A stretch of 6,332 nt of DNA from Candidatus Tenebribacter mawsonii (GTDB lineage: Bacteria; Cloacimonadota; Cloacimonadia; Cloacimonadales; TCS61), in the NCBI GenBank assembly GCA_030765665.1, contig JAVCCD010000251.1:1-6332 (forward strand), given 5' to 3'. Positions within the stretch are counted from its first letter, which is position 1. The number at the start of each line of letters is the position of its first letter. The notes below the pieces were generated by a model. It was not told where the DNA came from and did not search any database. It saw only the letters and a list, made by a program, of their open reading frames with translations. Below, piece after piece: positions 5,399-6,332 of the stretch. The position numbers were made by a program, and so were the translations under genes.

Positions 5399-5638
5399 TT
5401 ATTGATTTAGTAGAAAAAACCACCAAACTGCCATTATTATACTTAATATTCCCCACCAAATTGTCATTATTGATCTTATTCGTTTAATGAAAAAACAAAT
5501 AAAGGCATAAATTATCAGTAACGGAATACCAATATATAAAGCTGACATATTCATTGTTTTAAAAAAGATTGCCATTACAAAAACAAAAATTGCAATTAGA
5601 ACAACAAACATTATCAAATTTGAAACTATTTTTTTCAT
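5399..5638 (-). CDS. Small membrane protein with three predicted transmembrane helices
   Basis: This 79-residue, strongly hydrophobic protein has likely membrane segments at about 8-28 (IMFVVLIAIFVFVMAIFF), 33-51 (ALYIGIPLLIIYAFICFF) and 58-77 (MTIWWGILSIIMAVWWFFLL). The short basic loop KRIRS at 52-56 suggests a cytoplasmic side there. No family is recognised and no catalytic residues are visible. It begins 11 nt after the stop of the preceding gene on the same strand, with AAGAAAG as a weak ribosome-binding candidate, so the two are probably one operon. A supporting or anchoring role for the upstream product is possible but unproven. Confidence 0.7.
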   Translation of the reverse strand: MKKIVSNLIMFVVLIAIFVFVMAIFFKTMNMSALYIGIPLLIIYAFICFFIKRIRSIMTIWWGILSIIMAVWWFFLLNQ

Positions 5639-5649
5639 TTCTTTCTTAT

Positions 5650-6332
5650 TTAATTATACATAGCTGTTGCTGAATTTGCAAGTTTAGTTTGCAATTTTAT
5701 AAATTTTGACATCTGAGAAGATGTTAAATTATTACCTGCAGTACTCATTTTTTCAGATAAATCTGTTGCTTTCTCCATAATTGATGCGTATTCTGTAATT
5801 ACAGAAACATCTCCATTTACTGCTTTTTTCATTAATTTAATATATTGGTCAATATAACTTTCATAACTATTCAAAACGGCATCCCAATCCTCGTTACTGA
5901 CTGATTCATTTTTTGAATGATTATCATTTGAGTACGATGAATAACCGTCATTTGAAGAATCTATTTTATTGACGTTTGTTAGTTTTGAATTTACCTTAAC
6001 AGATTTTATTTCAATTACTTCATCAATATCTAAAGCCCAATTATAGTTTAAATCATATTGTATCCATTTTTTCTCTCCTGATGGCAATGTTAATAGCGAT
6101 AATTCAGAATCTACATTAGATCCTTTATCGAAATTGGTTTCAATAGGAACGCCATCTTCGTCTAATAAATCAACTGAAAACTCAATTGCAAACGGGTATT
6201 GCCCCCAATTACTTAACGCAAGATGTCCAACATTACTGCCATCAAAAGTCAACTTTTTATCAGTTCTTTGTAACTCAATGTTAATGAGCATATCGTCAAC
6301 ACTGCCATCATCCATTTTTATTTTTACAATAG
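5650..6332 (-). CDS. Hypothetical two-domain protein, 5' end probably beyond window
   Basis: The reading frame stays open to the right edge. ATG at 6315 (MDDGSVDDMLINIEL) gives 221 residues, but the codons before it (..IVKIK) have no stop and read like part of the same beta strand, so the true start is probably outside. Counting from that ATG, residues about 1-112 look like a beta-rich domain (HLALSNWGQYPFAIEFSVDLLDE near 31-53, and an IEIKSVKV strand near 101-108). Residues 118-142 are a Ser/Asn/Asp-rich linker. Residues about 143-220 form a helical domain (WDAVLNSYESYIDQYIKLMKKAV, then SQMSKFIKLQTKLANSA) reminiscent of the DUF6591-type helical domain of Bacteroidota lipoproteins. That resemblance is from memory only. 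If a lipoprotein signal exists it is off the window. Function unknown; co-transcribed with the small membrane protein. Confidence 0.75.
   Translation of the reverse strand, partial: IVKIKMDDGSVDDMLINIELQRTDKKLTFDGSNVGHLALSNWGQYPFAIEFSVDLLDEDGVPIETNFDKGSNVDSELSLLTLPSGEKKWIQYDLNYNWALDIDEVIEIKSVKVNSKLTNVNKIDSSNDGYSSYSNDNHSKNESVSNEDWDAVLNSYESYIDQYIKLMKKAVNGDVSVITEYASIMEKATDLSEKMSTAGNNLTSSQMSKFIKLQTKLANSATAMYN

Overview
The window reads as Bacteroidota (Bacteroidetes) DNA. It is AT-rich, two of its proteins pair a Sec signal peptide with a C-terminal type IX secretion (T9SS) type A sorting domain, and start codons sit behind A-rich leaders without strong Shine-Dalgarno sequences. All recognisable genes are on the minus strand. 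Genus cannot be told from the sequence.

Layout in the direction of transcription (right to left): a gene running off the right edge (5650-6332, unknown function, helical C-terminal domain); a small three-helix membrane protein (5399-5638); an imperfect hairpin; a 51-residue ORF (5116-5271) followed after 3 nt by an ADP-ribosyltransferase-like protein (4492-5112), together a toxin-antitoxin-like pair; palindromic element C (4352-4490); a secreted T9SS protein (3435-4328); palindromic element B, split by a complete IS1182-type insertion sequence (1603-3296, transposase 1649-3199); a secreted seven-repeat propeller protein with a T9SS signal (330-1538); palindromic element A (206-327); and at the left edge about 150 nt of more GC-rich, hairpin-dense DNA leading to a gene that starts outside the window.

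The main observation is that elements A, B and C resemble integron attC recombination sites and turn the left two thirds of the window into a gene-cassette array. Each has a long imperfect stem (14-18 bp), a 70-75 nt variable loop and flanking core boxes containing GTT/AAC. Stop codons lie within 1-8 nt of the box at the end of each cassette. The boxes at the two ends of the same cassette are perfect 10-bp inverted copies: GTTATATGCC/GGCATATAAC around the propeller gene and GTTAGCTGTA/TACAGCTAAC around the second T9SS gene. This is what a G^TT crossover on circular cassettes would produce. All mismatches checked in the three stems are G.T wobbles when the + strand is folded, so the + strand (the cassette bottom strand) folds better, as for attC. 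No integrase gene is visible, so the array may be an integrase-less cluster or the integrase may lie to the right.

The insertion sequence sits almost exactly at the predicted crossover of element B. The left-edge RNA-like segment could be an IscB-type omega RNA (HEARO) leader of a second mobile element abutting element A, but this is only a hypothesis.
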